From Planctomycetales bacterium (GTDB lineage: Bacteria > Planctomycetota > Phycisphaerae > SM23-33): a stretch of DNA of 6,299 nucleotides. Shown here piece after piece: positions 1 through 5,503 of the stretch (its first letter is position 1; every line of letters begins with the position of its first letter). The notes beneath the pieces were generated by a model that saw nothing but the letters and a program-made list of their open reading frames with translations, was not told where the DNA came from and ran no database searches. A program made the position numbers and the translations under genes. The stretch covers positions 1 to 6,299 of the forward strand of contig DAOVLV010000119.1 of NCBI GenBank assembly GCA_030631085.1, written 5' to 3'.

Positions 1-93
1 CATCGCTACTCGAAGCAACTACCCGCGCCGGCCTAAGGTTACGGCCGCTCCGCAACGAATTGCGGGTCTGCGCTACTCGCGCAGTCAGCGATG
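1..93. other. Hairpin-rich segment, possible structured RNA of unknown identity
   Basis: This stretch holds nested inverted repeats with little room for chance spacing. CATCGCT (1-7) pairs with AGCGATG (87-93) as a closing stem. Inside it are CGGCC/GGCCG (29-33 with 43-47), CCGCAA/TTGCGG (50-55 with 60-65, whose loop reads TTCG on the minus strand) and CTGCGC/GCGCAG (68-73 with 79-84, 5-base loop). ACCCGC (21-26) can alternatively pair with GCGGGT (62-67). It lies about 45 bases downstream of tRNA-Ala in the tRNA transcription direction, so it could be transcribed with the tRNAs, or it could be a cluster of repeats. It does not match the conserved cores of SRP RNA, 5S or the 23S 5' end as I know them. 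The strand is undetermined. Confidence 0.3.
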
Positions 94-110
94 CTTACGT
101 CAAATGGCTT

Positions 111-132
111 GCCAAGGCGTAGTCCGAAGGAC
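111..132. repeat. Short palindromic repeat remnant (GTCCGAAGGAC type)
   Basis: A small inverted repeat, GTCC-GAA-GGAC (122-125 with 129-132), is preceded by GCCAAGGCGTA. On the minus strand it begins 6 bases beyond the 3' end of tRNA-Ala, so it could act as a 3' trailer hairpin. No T-run follows it, so it is not a classical intrinsic terminator. It resembles short extragenic palindromes that I recall from Phycisphaerae-type genomes. That family link is from memory and not shown by this window alone. Confidence 0.3.
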
Positions 133-138
133 AAAGAC

Positions 139-211
139 TGGAGACGAGCGGAATTGAACCGCCGACCTTCTGGTTGCAAACCAGACGCTCTCCCAACTGA
201 GCTACGTCCCC
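139..211 (-). tRNA. tRNA-Ala (anticodon TGC)
   Basis: The minus strand folds as a complete 73-nt cloverleaf. The acceptor stem is GGGGACG paired with CGTCTCC, with a G3:U70 wobble that is the main identity element for alanyl-tRNA synthetase, and the discriminator is A73. The anticodon stem TCTGG/CCAGA encloses the loop TTTGCAA, which gives anticodon TGC. The T arm contains the standard GGTTCAATTCC-type loop. CCA is not encoded, because the base after A73 is G, so it must be added after transcription. The gene lies 82 bases downstream of tRNA-Ile on the same strand and is most likely cotranscribed with it. This Ile-Ala order is the classical content of the 16S-23S spacer. Confidence 0.96.
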
Positions 212-216
212 GGTCC

Positions 217-290
217 GATTGCGGATTGAAAAAAAACATAGAACGTTTACCGGCTTTCTTCTTTCAATCCGCAATCCGCAATCCGCAATC
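217..290. repeat. GCGGATT-heptamer palindrome between tRNA-Ile and tRNA-Ala
   Basis: This element nearly fills the 82-base tRNA spacer. The left arm is GATTGCGGATTG followed by a run of eight A (217-236). The right arm (265-290) is three and a half tandem copies of the heptamer CAATCCG. The arms are reverse complements. In the minus-strand transcript the T8 run can also pair with an A/G-rich stretch, lengthening the stem. The central part shares AAAAAAAACA and ACCGnCTTTC with the second copy at 372-478, so the two are homologous elements. It carries no ORF and is probably a non-autonomous or slippage-expanded palindrome. It could help processing between the tRNAs, but that is inference. Confidence 0.85.
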
Positions 291-293
291 AAA

Positions 294-367
294 TGGGCCC
301 GGTTGGATTCGAACCAACGACCTCGCCCTTATCAGGGGCGCGCTCTAGCCAACTGAGCTACGAGCCC
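294..367 (-). tRNA. tRNA-Ile (anticodon GAT)
   Basis: The minus strand gives a complete 74-nt cloverleaf. The acceptor stem GGGCTCG pairs with CGGGCCC through one G-U pair, and the discriminator is A73. The anticodon stem CGCCC/GGGCG encloses CTGATAA, which gives anticodon GAT. The D arm has the usual TAGCTCAGTTGG, and the T arm has GGTTCGAATCC. CCA is not encoded, since TTT follows A73. It is the first gene of a two-tRNA unit with tRNA-Ala(TGC). A promoter-like site lies about 115 bases upstream, and a heptamer palindrome separates the promoter from the tRNA. In most bacteria this gene sits directly after 16S rRNA, but here a protein gene lies upstream. Confidence 0.97.
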
Positions 368-371
368 TTCT

Positions 372-478
372 CATTGCGGATTGTGGATTGCAGATTGCGG
401 ATTGAAAAAAAACAGAGGATGCTCACCGACTTTCGTTTTAATCCACAATCCGAATTCCGCAATCCGCAATCCGCAATC
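372..478. repeat. GCGGATT-heptamer palindrome upstream of tRNA-Ile
   Basis: This is the second, larger copy of the element seen between the two tRNAs. The left arm (372-404) is four and a half degenerate heptamers (GATTGCG, GATTGTG, GATTGCA, GATTGCG, GATTG) followed by eight A. The right arm (440-478) carries AATCCAC, AATCCGA, ATTCCGC and then clean AATCCGC units. The core between the arms shares 14 of 20 positions with the core of the first copy, by my hand alignment. It occupies the predicted 5' leader of the tRNA transcript. The variable heptamer number suggests copy-number change by slippage. No coding capacity is apparent. Confidence 0.85.
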
Positions 479-481
479 AAA

Positions 482-509
482 ATAATAACAGACCTGAATC
501 CACAGTCAA
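482..509 (-). promoter_or_regulatory. Sigma-70-like promoter for tRNA-Ile/tRNA-Ala
   Basis: On the minus strand, TTGACT (504-509) matches the -35 consensus at five of six positions. TATTAT (482-487) matches the -10 consensus at five of six positions, after a 16-base spacer. Transcription would start near position 475 and run through the heptamer palindrome into tRNA-Ile. It is about 70 bases beyond the stop codon of the FN3/DNRLRE gene, as expected for an independent tRNA promoter. It was predicted by eye only. Confidence 0.55.
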
Positions 510-580
510 TATCTCTTTGTCGGCAAGTTGGAGGAAAAACTGAACATCAAGGCGAACAAGGGGGAGAAGGTATCGGGAAC

Positions 581-1591
581 CTATTCCTGCCGGCTTCGCT
601 CCAGCGACTCCACTACGAGTTTCGGACGAAAGGAGGTGTCTTTATGCTCGCGGGACGCGACGTTCATGGTTTCACGGAACGACTCGTCCACCGCCTGCAG
701 CAGAATACCGTGGTTGCTCGAAGGCTGCTTTATCCATTCCCGAACCGTATGCACGAAATCGGAACTGGACAGCACCATCTTGTAGCCGACTCTGCTGATT
801 GTCTTGAATCGTACCAGAGAAGCAGAATCACGATCCGCAACGGCATTGACGCCCGGCACGCCGGCAGCGCCGGGAACCGACCAGCGATCCGGATATGCCG
901 CAAATATCCAACTGGCCTCGCCCTGCTTTGGGGCATCTCCAACCACTCCCATGCCTTCACCCCACGGACGCAGAACCCGGAAGACATCGGTCCATGACTG
1001 GCATCTCACGCATGGATCCTTCATTCCGTGCTCCCAGCCGGTGAGCGTCAGGTGGGCATTCACTACGGCTGTCGGATCCGTCAGAGCGGTCAGGTCGAAC
1101 TTCAGCAGGGAGCGGTAAATCTCATCCGTGGGCTGGTGAAGTCCCCGTCGGCCCGTCCTGAGCACGTCCTGCTTTCCCTGATTCCATTTATACGCCGGAT
1201 TGAGAGTATCTGCGAAACTGCCTCGCACATCGACGTCGCGGGTTCCGTCATATCCGTTAAACCCGTCCTGGAACACGTTGACAAACAGTTTGCCGGTCTC
1301 AAGGGTAGTGAAGGACGTGGGTTCCGACCACTCCGACCAGACGCTGGAGGTGTTGCGGATCCGGACACGCCAGAAGTATCGCGTCTGGCCTTGCAGATCG
1401 GCGAAGGCGACATGGCTCCGTACTTCGTCCCTGCCCTTATTATAGATGAACGTTTGAAAACCGCTCTCGGTTGAAATTTGCCACTGGGAAGCGACAATAC
1501 CGTTCGATGTCCCGGAGTACTCCAGCGCCGGATTGCTGGAGACGCCCTCCTGGCCATCGCACGGATAATAGTTCTTCGGACGTGCCGTCAC
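581..1591 (-). CDS. FN3-like plus DNRLRE domain protein, no visible signal peptide
   Basis: This is a 336-residue protein of unknown specific role. Residues 5-97 form a fibronectin type III-like domain (GVSSNPALEYS, then ASQWQIS near 34-40, YFWRVRIRN near 72-80 and SEWSEPTSFTT). Residues about 104-328 match the DNRLRE layout: VFQDGFNGYDGTRDV at the start, RSLLKFDLTAL in the middle and HGILLQA plus RPKLVVESLE at the end. In known proteins such domains are extracellular and often attached to exported adhesins or polysaccharide-acting proteins. This one starts directly in the FN3 domain without a signal peptide. The GTG start at 1591 is supported by AGGA (1599-1602), 7 bases upstream, and an in-frame TAG four codons upstream rules out extension. 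It lies 47 bases after the flavoprotein gene, probably in the same transcript. It may be a split-off C-terminal part of a larger exported protein. Confidence 0.85.
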   Translation of the reverse strand: MTARPKNYYPCDGQEGVSSNPALEYSGTSNGIVASQWQISTESGFQTFIYNKGRDEVRSHVAFADLQGQTRYFWRVRIRNTSSVWSEWSEPTSFTTLETGKLFVNVFQDGFNGYDGTRDVDVRGSFADTLNPAYKWNQGKQDVLRTGRRGLHQPTDEIYRSLLKFDLTALTDPTAVVNAHLTLTGWEHGMKDPCVRCQSWTDVFRVLRPWGEGMGVVGDAPKQGEASWIFAAYPDRWSVPGAAGVPGVNAVADRDSASLVRFKTISRVGYKMVLSSSDFVHTVREWIKQPSSNHGILLQAVDESFRETMNVASREHKDTSFRPKLVVESLERSRQE

Positions 1592-1598
1592 GCTTTGT

Positions 1599-1602
1599 TC
1601 CT
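1599..1602 (-). promoter_or_regulatory. Ribosome binding site deciding the GTG start of the FN3/DNRLRE gene
   Basis: AGGA on the minus strand lies 7 bases before GTG at 1591. It supports this non-ATG start and therefore the absence of an N-terminal signal peptide. Confidence 0.5.
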
Positions 1603-1618
1603 ATATATTCAGTCCATA

Positions 1619-1641
1619 TGCCGGGACTTCGTCCCGGCCTA
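1619..1641. repeat. GCCGGGAC palindrome (REP-like), compact copy
   Basis: GCCGGGAC (1620-1627) and GTCCCGGC (1631-1638) form a perfect 8-bp inverted repeat with a three-base loop. On the minus strand the element reads TAG-GCCGGGAC-GAA-GTCCCGGC, and its leading TAG is the stop codon of the flavoprotein gene (1639-1641). A longer-looped relative lies at 3022-3053 on the other side of that gene. The hairpin sits in the 47-base gap before the FN3/DNRLRE gene and could modulate readthrough or mRNA stability. No T-run follows, so it is not a standard terminator. Confidence 0.8.
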
Positions 1642-3000
1642 CAATCTCACATTTGGCAGATAAGCGCCCATCTTCACCAGCCGGCGCTGCAATTCTGACA
1701 TGTCGAGGCTGCGGGTGTTGGTGTTTTTCTCGACCGCTAATGCGGCTGCGACTCCAGCGGCTTGGCCTGTGATGTAGCAGCCCGGCATCACGCGGACGGA
1801 ACTCTGCATAAATCGGTCCGCACTGATACACCGACCTGCCACAAGGACATTTGTGAGTTTTTTCGGAACCAGGCAACGGTACGAAATACCGTAATTTTCG
1901 CCTGGAGCCAGGCGCAGATTCTCCCACTCATCCTTGAACTTGTCAAAGTCGGCTTCGTCCGTCCCGGCAGGATGTATATCGACCGGGTAGGAGTACCGGC
2001 CTATCTCGTCGTCGAAGACGGCCTGCTTCTTGAAGTCATCCAGGCACAGGACGTAATCGCCCATTATCCGCCGCGTCTCCCGCAGCCCCAGCAGCGAACC
2101 GGTGGCGACCAACTCCATCTTTTCGAAGCCCTTAAGATACTCCTTGTAGTAACGCTCGTATTCGAGCATCGACTTTCTGCCCCAGACGAGACCTTTGGTC
2201 AGCGACCTTTCATCCGTGCCGTCGGTGCCGAAAGTGTGTCCTATATTCCCACCGCCGATGTCTTCCGACACCGGCCACATCCCCGGCAGGTGGCGGTCTT
2301 CATTGGTGAATACCTTGTCTTTGAATGCATCTTCCAGCCTGGCGTTTTGATGAGGCAGGTCGGATTTTTTCCAAGCCTCGAAATCGACGTTCGCCCACAG
2401 GCTGCAAAGCGTTCCGGGCATGAGGTTGCCCTGTTCGTCGCCTTTTTCGAACGGCGCACCGGCCCATGCGGCCAGGTCGCCGTCTCCGGTGCAGTCGATG
2501 TAAATCTTTGCCTTGACGGCAAATATGCCGCTTTTCGCGGCGCAGACGGCGGCTGTTACACGCCCGGCGTCGGTTTCGACCCCGATCAACTGTGTCTGAA
2601 AGGTGAAATCCACGCTGGCTTCGGACGCCAGTTCATCATAGACTCGCTTGAGGACTTCGACCTTTATGCCAACTGTGTCGTCATTGGAGTTTTCCGGGTT
2701 GTCGTCTGGTCCTGTGCCGTCGGCAGAGCGAAGGCGAGTGAGGATTTCCTCTCCGAATCCGCCAGCGAGGAAATTTACGCCATCGCCGAACTGCATGAAC
2801 GCCGGAACCAGTGCGGCTGTTCCCATCCCGCCGAAGCAAGTATGCCCTTCTGCCAGAAAGACTCGTGCTCCCTGTCGGCCCGCCGCCACCGCCGCCGATA
2901 CGCCCGCCGGACCGCCGCCGGCGATGAAAACGTCCACATCATGGCGGATGGGTATCTCACGTTGGAAAACGATACCGTCGGCTTGAGAACGCTTTGTCAT
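1639..3000 (-). CDS. FAD-dependent oxidoreductase (FAD_oxidored, PF12831-type)
   Basis: This is a 453-residue flavoprotein counted from the ATG at 3000. An N-terminal dinucleotide-binding fold is marked by DVFIAGGGPAG (GGGPAG at 28-33), followed by LAEGHTCFGGMGTAALVP, a typical FAD contact region. DCTGDGDLAAWAGAPF (about 169-184) and GLRETRRIMGDYVL (305-318) are characteristic of PF12831 proteins. The second FAD-binding segment is LTNVLVAGRCIS...QSSVRVMPGCYITGQAAGVAAALA near 382-422. The substrate is unknown; members are often annotated only as oxidoreductases. No signal peptide is seen, so it is probably cytoplasmic. TTG at 3006 is an alternative start (455 residues). ATG lies 10 bases, and TTG 4 bases, after the AGAGGAG site. 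The gene follows the methyltransferase by 50 bases and ends in the TAG of a palindromic repeat. Confidence 0.9.
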   Translation of the reverse strand: MTKRSQADGIVFQREIPIRHDVDVFIAGGGPAGVSAAVAAGRQGARVFLAEGHTCFGGMGTAALVPAFMQFGDGVNFLAGGFGEEILTRLRSADGTGPDDNPENSNDDTVGIKVEVLKRVYDELASEASVDFTFQTQLIGVETDAGRVTAAVCAAKSGIFAVKAKIYIDCTGDGDLAAWAGAPFEKGDEQGNLMPGTLCSLWANVDFEAWKKSDLPHQNARLEDAFKDKVFTNEDRHLPGMWPVSEDIGGGNIGHTFGTDGTDERSLTKGLVWGRKSMLEYERYYKEYLKGFEKMELVATGSLLGLRETRRIMGDYVLCLDDFKKQAVFDDEIGRYSYPVDIHPAGTDEADFDKFKDEWENLRLAPGENYGISYRCLVPKKLTNVLVAGRCISADRFMQSSVRVMPGCYITGQAAGVAAALAVEKNTNTRSLDMSELQRRLVKMGAYLPNVRL

Positions 3001-3010
3001 AACCAATATA

Positions 3011-3017
3011 CTCCTCT
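3011..3017 (-). promoter_or_regulatory. Strong Shine-Dalgarno for the FAD oxidoreductase gene
   Basis: AGAGGAG on the minus strand is the clearest ribosome binding site in the window. It lies 10 bases before ATG (3000) and 4 bases before an in-frame TTG (3006), so it does not fully settle the start. ATG is preferred for codon strength. The site follows directly after the palindrome at 3022-3053. Confidence 0.65.
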
Positions 3018-3021
3018 AAAT

Positions 3022-3053
3022 GCCGGGACTTCACTGCGTTTCGTCCCAGCCTA
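3022..3053. repeat. GCCGGGAC palindrome (REP-like), long-loop copy
   Basis: GCCGGGAC (3022-3029) and GTCCCAGC (3043-3050) form an inverted repeat around a 13-base loop. In the minus-strand RNA the single mismatch becomes a U-G pair, so all eight positions can still pair. Compared with the copy at 1619-1641, the loop holds 10 extra bases. As in that copy, TAG stands immediately before the stem, and here it is the stop codon of the methyltransferase gene (3051-3053). The repeat fills most of the 50-base gap to the flavoprotein gene. Confidence 0.78.
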
Positions 3054-3974
3054 CGATTTCGTCGCGCAGATTACTATGGTGAGGTATTCCATTTGATTAT
3101 CTTTGGCGCCGAATCGCTCGTTCAGGTGAGGCTGAACCTGCCGGAGGTAATCCGAATCCAGCACGGATAGCGGTTTGATTTGTATATTTCCCCAACCATT
3201 ATCGGCGAGGATTTCGCGATATTCAGCCGGCCTGAGGCGGTTCGGCTGGCTCACATATCTGCAAAGGTGGTAGTAGAAATCCGAATAGCGATAGATGTTC
3301 AGCGGGTCCCGGCTGCGGAGCCAGCGTGTGTGCGTCTGAAGATCGATCACAGCCAGGAAAACCGCTCCGGGATTAACTACGTGATTGAGTTGCTTGATTG
3401 TCCGATCCACATCGTCGAAATGTTCGAACGCTGCCTGGCTTAAGACGAAATCCACACCTTCGCCGTCCAATACGGAAAGGTCGAAATTCCTCCGACAGAG
3501 ATAATTCAACCGATCAGCCTGATCTGATTGAACGCGCTCCAACTGCTGATGTAATTCCACGATGATTGCCTTGTCGTAATTGTCTTTTTCAAAGCGGCGG
3601 AATAAGGCTTCGTAGAATTTTTCGCTGTTTTGGGCAAGTAGGTTGTTTGCGTCTATAGCGTTGTATTTACGTACGCCTTTGGCCAGGAGTATAAGACCGA
3701 CGCCTAGGTCCTGGCCTGGGCCTAGTTCGAGGATGTTTTTACCATCTATTTCCGCCGGCTTGCCGAGATATGTATTGAGATACGCCAGCCAGTTTTCGAC
3801 GACCTCGAAATCGTACTTGACGCACCGGTCAATTTGGGACGGGTCGAAGTCCCTCGCCCGGCGGTATCCAAAATAGTAATATCGGAGTTTATTGGCTGCC
3901 AGGGCCAAAGCGCCCAGGACGTGATACGTAAGATTCCGCACATGCGGCGGGTTTAATGTTTGGACATCAACCAT
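3051..3974 (-). CDS. Class I SAM-dependent methyltransferase
   Basis: This is a 307-residue protein with a Rossmann-type methyltransferase core in the middle. Motif I is NILELGPGQDLGVGLILLAKG (about 80-100), the glycine-rich loop that binds SAM. YNAIDANN (104-111) carries the acidic residue expected at the end of strand 2. VDFVLSQAAFEHFDDVDRTIKQLNHVVNPGAVFLAVID (174-211) matches the Methyltransf_11/23 pattern with a candidate-acceptor loop. Residues 1-70 and 220-307 are extra segments with no recognised domain. The substrate cannot be told; relatives modify small molecules, lipids or glycans. The ATG start is 2 bases after the ffh stop codon, so translation is probably coupled to ffh. AAAGG on the minus strand, about 12 bases upstream, is only a weak ribosome binding site. 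No signal peptide is evident. Confidence 0.88.
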   Translation of the reverse strand: MVDVQTLNPPHVRNLTYHVLGALALAANKLRYYYFGYRRARDFDPSQIDRCVKYDFEVVENWLAYLNTYLGKPAEIDGKNILELGPGQDLGVGLILLAKGVRKYNAIDANNLLAQNSEKFYEALFRRFEKDNYDKAIIVELHQQLERVQSDQADRLNYLCRRNFDLSVLDGEGVDFVLSQAAFEHFDDVDRTIKQLNHVVNPGAVFLAVIDLQTHTRWLRSRDPLNIYRYSDFYYHLCRYVSQPNRLRPAEYREILADNGWGNIQIKPLSVLDSDYLRQVQPHLNERFGAKDNQMEYLTIVICATKS

Positions 3975-3976
3975 CG

Positions 3977-5401
3977 CTACCGTCGGCCTTTTTTGCGTTT
4001 ATTCCGTTGTTTTTTGGTCAGGCGTTTGGAGCGTTGTTTGACCTTGAAACCGCCGGCTCCGAACATGTCCATATTGCCCATCTGCTTGGCGAACTGCATC
4101 CGGTCGCGCATACCCATCCCGGCCATTTGCTTCATCATGCCGGCAGCGGCGGTGAAAGATTTTACCAGACCGGAGACGTCCTGCGTCTCGCACCCGCTGC
4201 CACGTGCAATCCGACGCCGGCGCGAAGAGTCGATAGCCGACGGATTGGACCGCTCGGTTTTGGTCATGGAGTTAATAATCGCCTCCATGTGGTCTATCTC
4301 GCCGCCGTCGAAGTCCATGTGCTTGAGTTGGCTACCGACGCCGGGCATGAGTTTGAGAATGTCCTTCATCGGACCCATTTTTTTCATCTGCTTCATCTGG
4401 CCGAGGAAGTCGTCGAGCGTCAGTGCACCCTTTGCCATCTTGGCCTGGAGCGCCTCGGCCTGGTCGGCGTCGAAAGTCGCCTGGGCCTTTTCAACCAGCG
4501 TTACAACGTCGCCCATTCCGAGGATTCGTCCGGCCATGCGGTCGGGGTGGAATTCCTCGATGGCGTCGAGTTTTTCGCCGACTCCGATGAACTTGATGGG
4601 TTTTCCGGTAACGGCTTTGACCGACAATGCCGCTCCGCCGCGAGCGTCGGAGTCGAACTTCGTCAGTATCACGCCGTCGAGTTCAAGGCGATCGTTGAAC
4701 TCCTTTGCCGAGTTGACGGCGTCCTGACCGGTCATGGCGTCGCAGACGAGGTAAATCTGGTGTGGGCTGACGGCGCGGGCGATGTCGGCAGCCTCTTTCA
4801 TCATCTCTTCGTCGATGTGAAGCCGGCCCGCGGTGTCGATGATGACCACGTCGCATTCGTTTTTACTCGCCCATGAGATGCTCTTTCGCGCGACGCGGAC
4901 GGGGTTCTTCTCGCCTTCGATCCTGAAGCACGGAACGGAGACCTGCTCGCCCACGACGGACAACTGCTTGATGGCAGCTGGTCGCTGGAGGTCGCAGGCG
5001 ACAAGCATCGGATGCTTGCCCTGTGCCTGCATGAACTTCGCCAGTTTCCCGCAGGTGGTCGTCTTTCCGGAACCCTGCAGGCCCGCCATCATTACAATCG
5101 TCGGCGGGGGGGAGACGTAATAAATCCGCGTATCGACCGGGCCCATCAAATCGACCAGTTCGTCGTGGACGATCTTGACCATCATCTGGCCCGGGTGGAG
5201 GCTCTTGATGACTTCCTGCCCCCGGGCTTTTTGGACGACGGATTCACAGAATTCACGGACGACTTTGTAGTGCACGTCAGCAGCCAGCAGTGCCTGGCGA
5301 ATATCGCGCATCGCGTCCTTGACGTTCTGGTCGGTAATCTTGCCCCGCCCGGACATCTTGTAAAAAATCCCGGAAAACTTATCTGTCAATGCTTCAAACA
5401 T
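3977..5401 (-). CDS. ffh: Signal recognition particle protein Ffh (SRP54)
   Basis: This is a 474-residue SRP GTPase, which binds SRP RNA and signal sequences of nascent membrane and secreted proteins and docks with FtsY. The length is a little above the usual 440-460. The N domain is residues 1-100 (MFEALTDKFSGIFYKMSGRG is the classic start). The G domain carries G1 GLQGSGKTTT (107-116), DLQRPAA (137-143), DTAGR (189-193), TKFD (247-250, where TKLD is usual) and GVGEK (273-277). The M domain runs from about 297, with GALTLDDFLGQM, PGVG and the RNA-binding SSRRRRIARGSG (392-403). After this comes the methionine-rich segment 418-446 and a basic tail KKQRNKRKKGRR. The start is fixed by homology; no close Shine-Dalgarno is seen, AGGGG being about 22 bases upstream. 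No convincing promoter was found in the short gap to the upstream palindrome. Confidence 0.98.
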   Translation of the reverse strand: MFEALTDKFSGIFYKMSGRGKITDQNVKDAMRDIRQALLAADVHYKVVREFCESVVQKARGQEVIKSLHPGQMMVKIVHDELVDLMGPVDTRIYYVSPPPTIVMMAGLQGSGKTTTCGKLAKFMQAQGKHPMLVACDLQRPAAIKQLSVVGEQVSVPCFRIEGEKNPVRVARKSISWASKNECDVVIIDTAGRLHIDEEMMKEAADIARAVSPHQIYLVCDAMTGQDAVNSAKEFNDRLELDGVILTKFDSDARGGAALSVKAVTGKPIKFIGVGEKLDAIEEFHPDRMAGRILGMGDVVTLVEKAQATFDADQAEALQAKMAKGALTLDDFLGQMKQMKKMGPMKDILKLMPGVGSQLKHMDFDGGEIDHMEAIINSMTKTERSNPSAIDSSRRRRIARGSGCETQDVSGLVKSFTAAAGMMKQMAGMGMRDRMQFAKQMGNMDMFGAGGFKVKQRSKRLTKKQRNKRKKGRR

Positions 5402-5442
5402 GGTTTGTGAAGGATAACAAATTCCCCTGATGCGTGAAAGGT

Positions 5443-5503
5443 CTGTTTAGCGGCGGTCGGTACGACCGCTTTGAAGGTCGTCGTACCGACGACCGCTAAA
5501 CAG
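5443..5503. repeat. Large GTTTAGCGG palindrome, copy 1 (downstream of RAYT)
   Basis: A 27-base arm (5443-5469) and its imperfect complement (5477-5503) enclose a 7-base loop. The outer CTGTTTAGCGG and the inner GTCGGTACGAC are exact in both arms, with mismatches only between and at the inner end. The element lies between RAYT and ffh. On the minus strand its first bases supply the final GTT codon and TAG stop of RAYT. It is a BIME/REP-like unit and could also work as a transcript-end hairpin. A direct copy lies at 6063-6137. Confidence 0.92.

Noticed and set aside
1..138. Possible tmRNA fragment on the plus strand: a frame ending LPAPA-stop with the TAA in a hairpin loop
   Set aside because: The peptide does not end like usual tags (LAA/VAA), no tRNA-like T arm or acceptor end follows on the plus strand, and a minus-strand tRNA-Ala begins too close downstream.
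1..138. 5' end of 23S rRNA downstream of tRNA-Ala
   Set aside because: The expected conserved start of 23S is not present in the 138 bases available. A short GCGGCCGTAAC-like match is isolated and in the wrong context.
212..293. Intrinsic terminator between the tRNAs because of the T8 run in the transcript
   Set aside because: On the minus strand the T run comes before the closing arm of the hairpin, inside the structure, and not after a completed stem, so it does not fit a standard terminator.
217..478. Regular heptamer repeats as a CRISPR array
   Set aside because: The units are 7 bases in tandem without spacers and are arranged as inverted arms. No cas genes are nearby.
293..997. Plus-strand frames over the tRNAs and heptamer repeats, including NPQS-rich peptides
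   Set aside because: They arise from translating tRNA-Ile and the AATCCGC repeats and run antisense to the FN3/DNRLRE gene. No ribosome binding site or family signature.
1762..3096. 444-residue plus-strand open frame
   Set aside because: It is an antisense shadow of the flavoprotein gene. It has no recognisable domains, while the minus strand carries clear FAD motifs.
3956..4876. 306-residue plus-strand open frame opposite ffh
   Set aside because: His/Val/Leu-rich composition is typical of a frame antisense to a GC-rich gene. Ffh on the minus strand is certain.
5402..5442. ffh promoter with TTTCAC and TATCCT elements
   Set aside because: Both hexamers are weak, and the predicted leader would be only a few bases. 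Not good enough to list.
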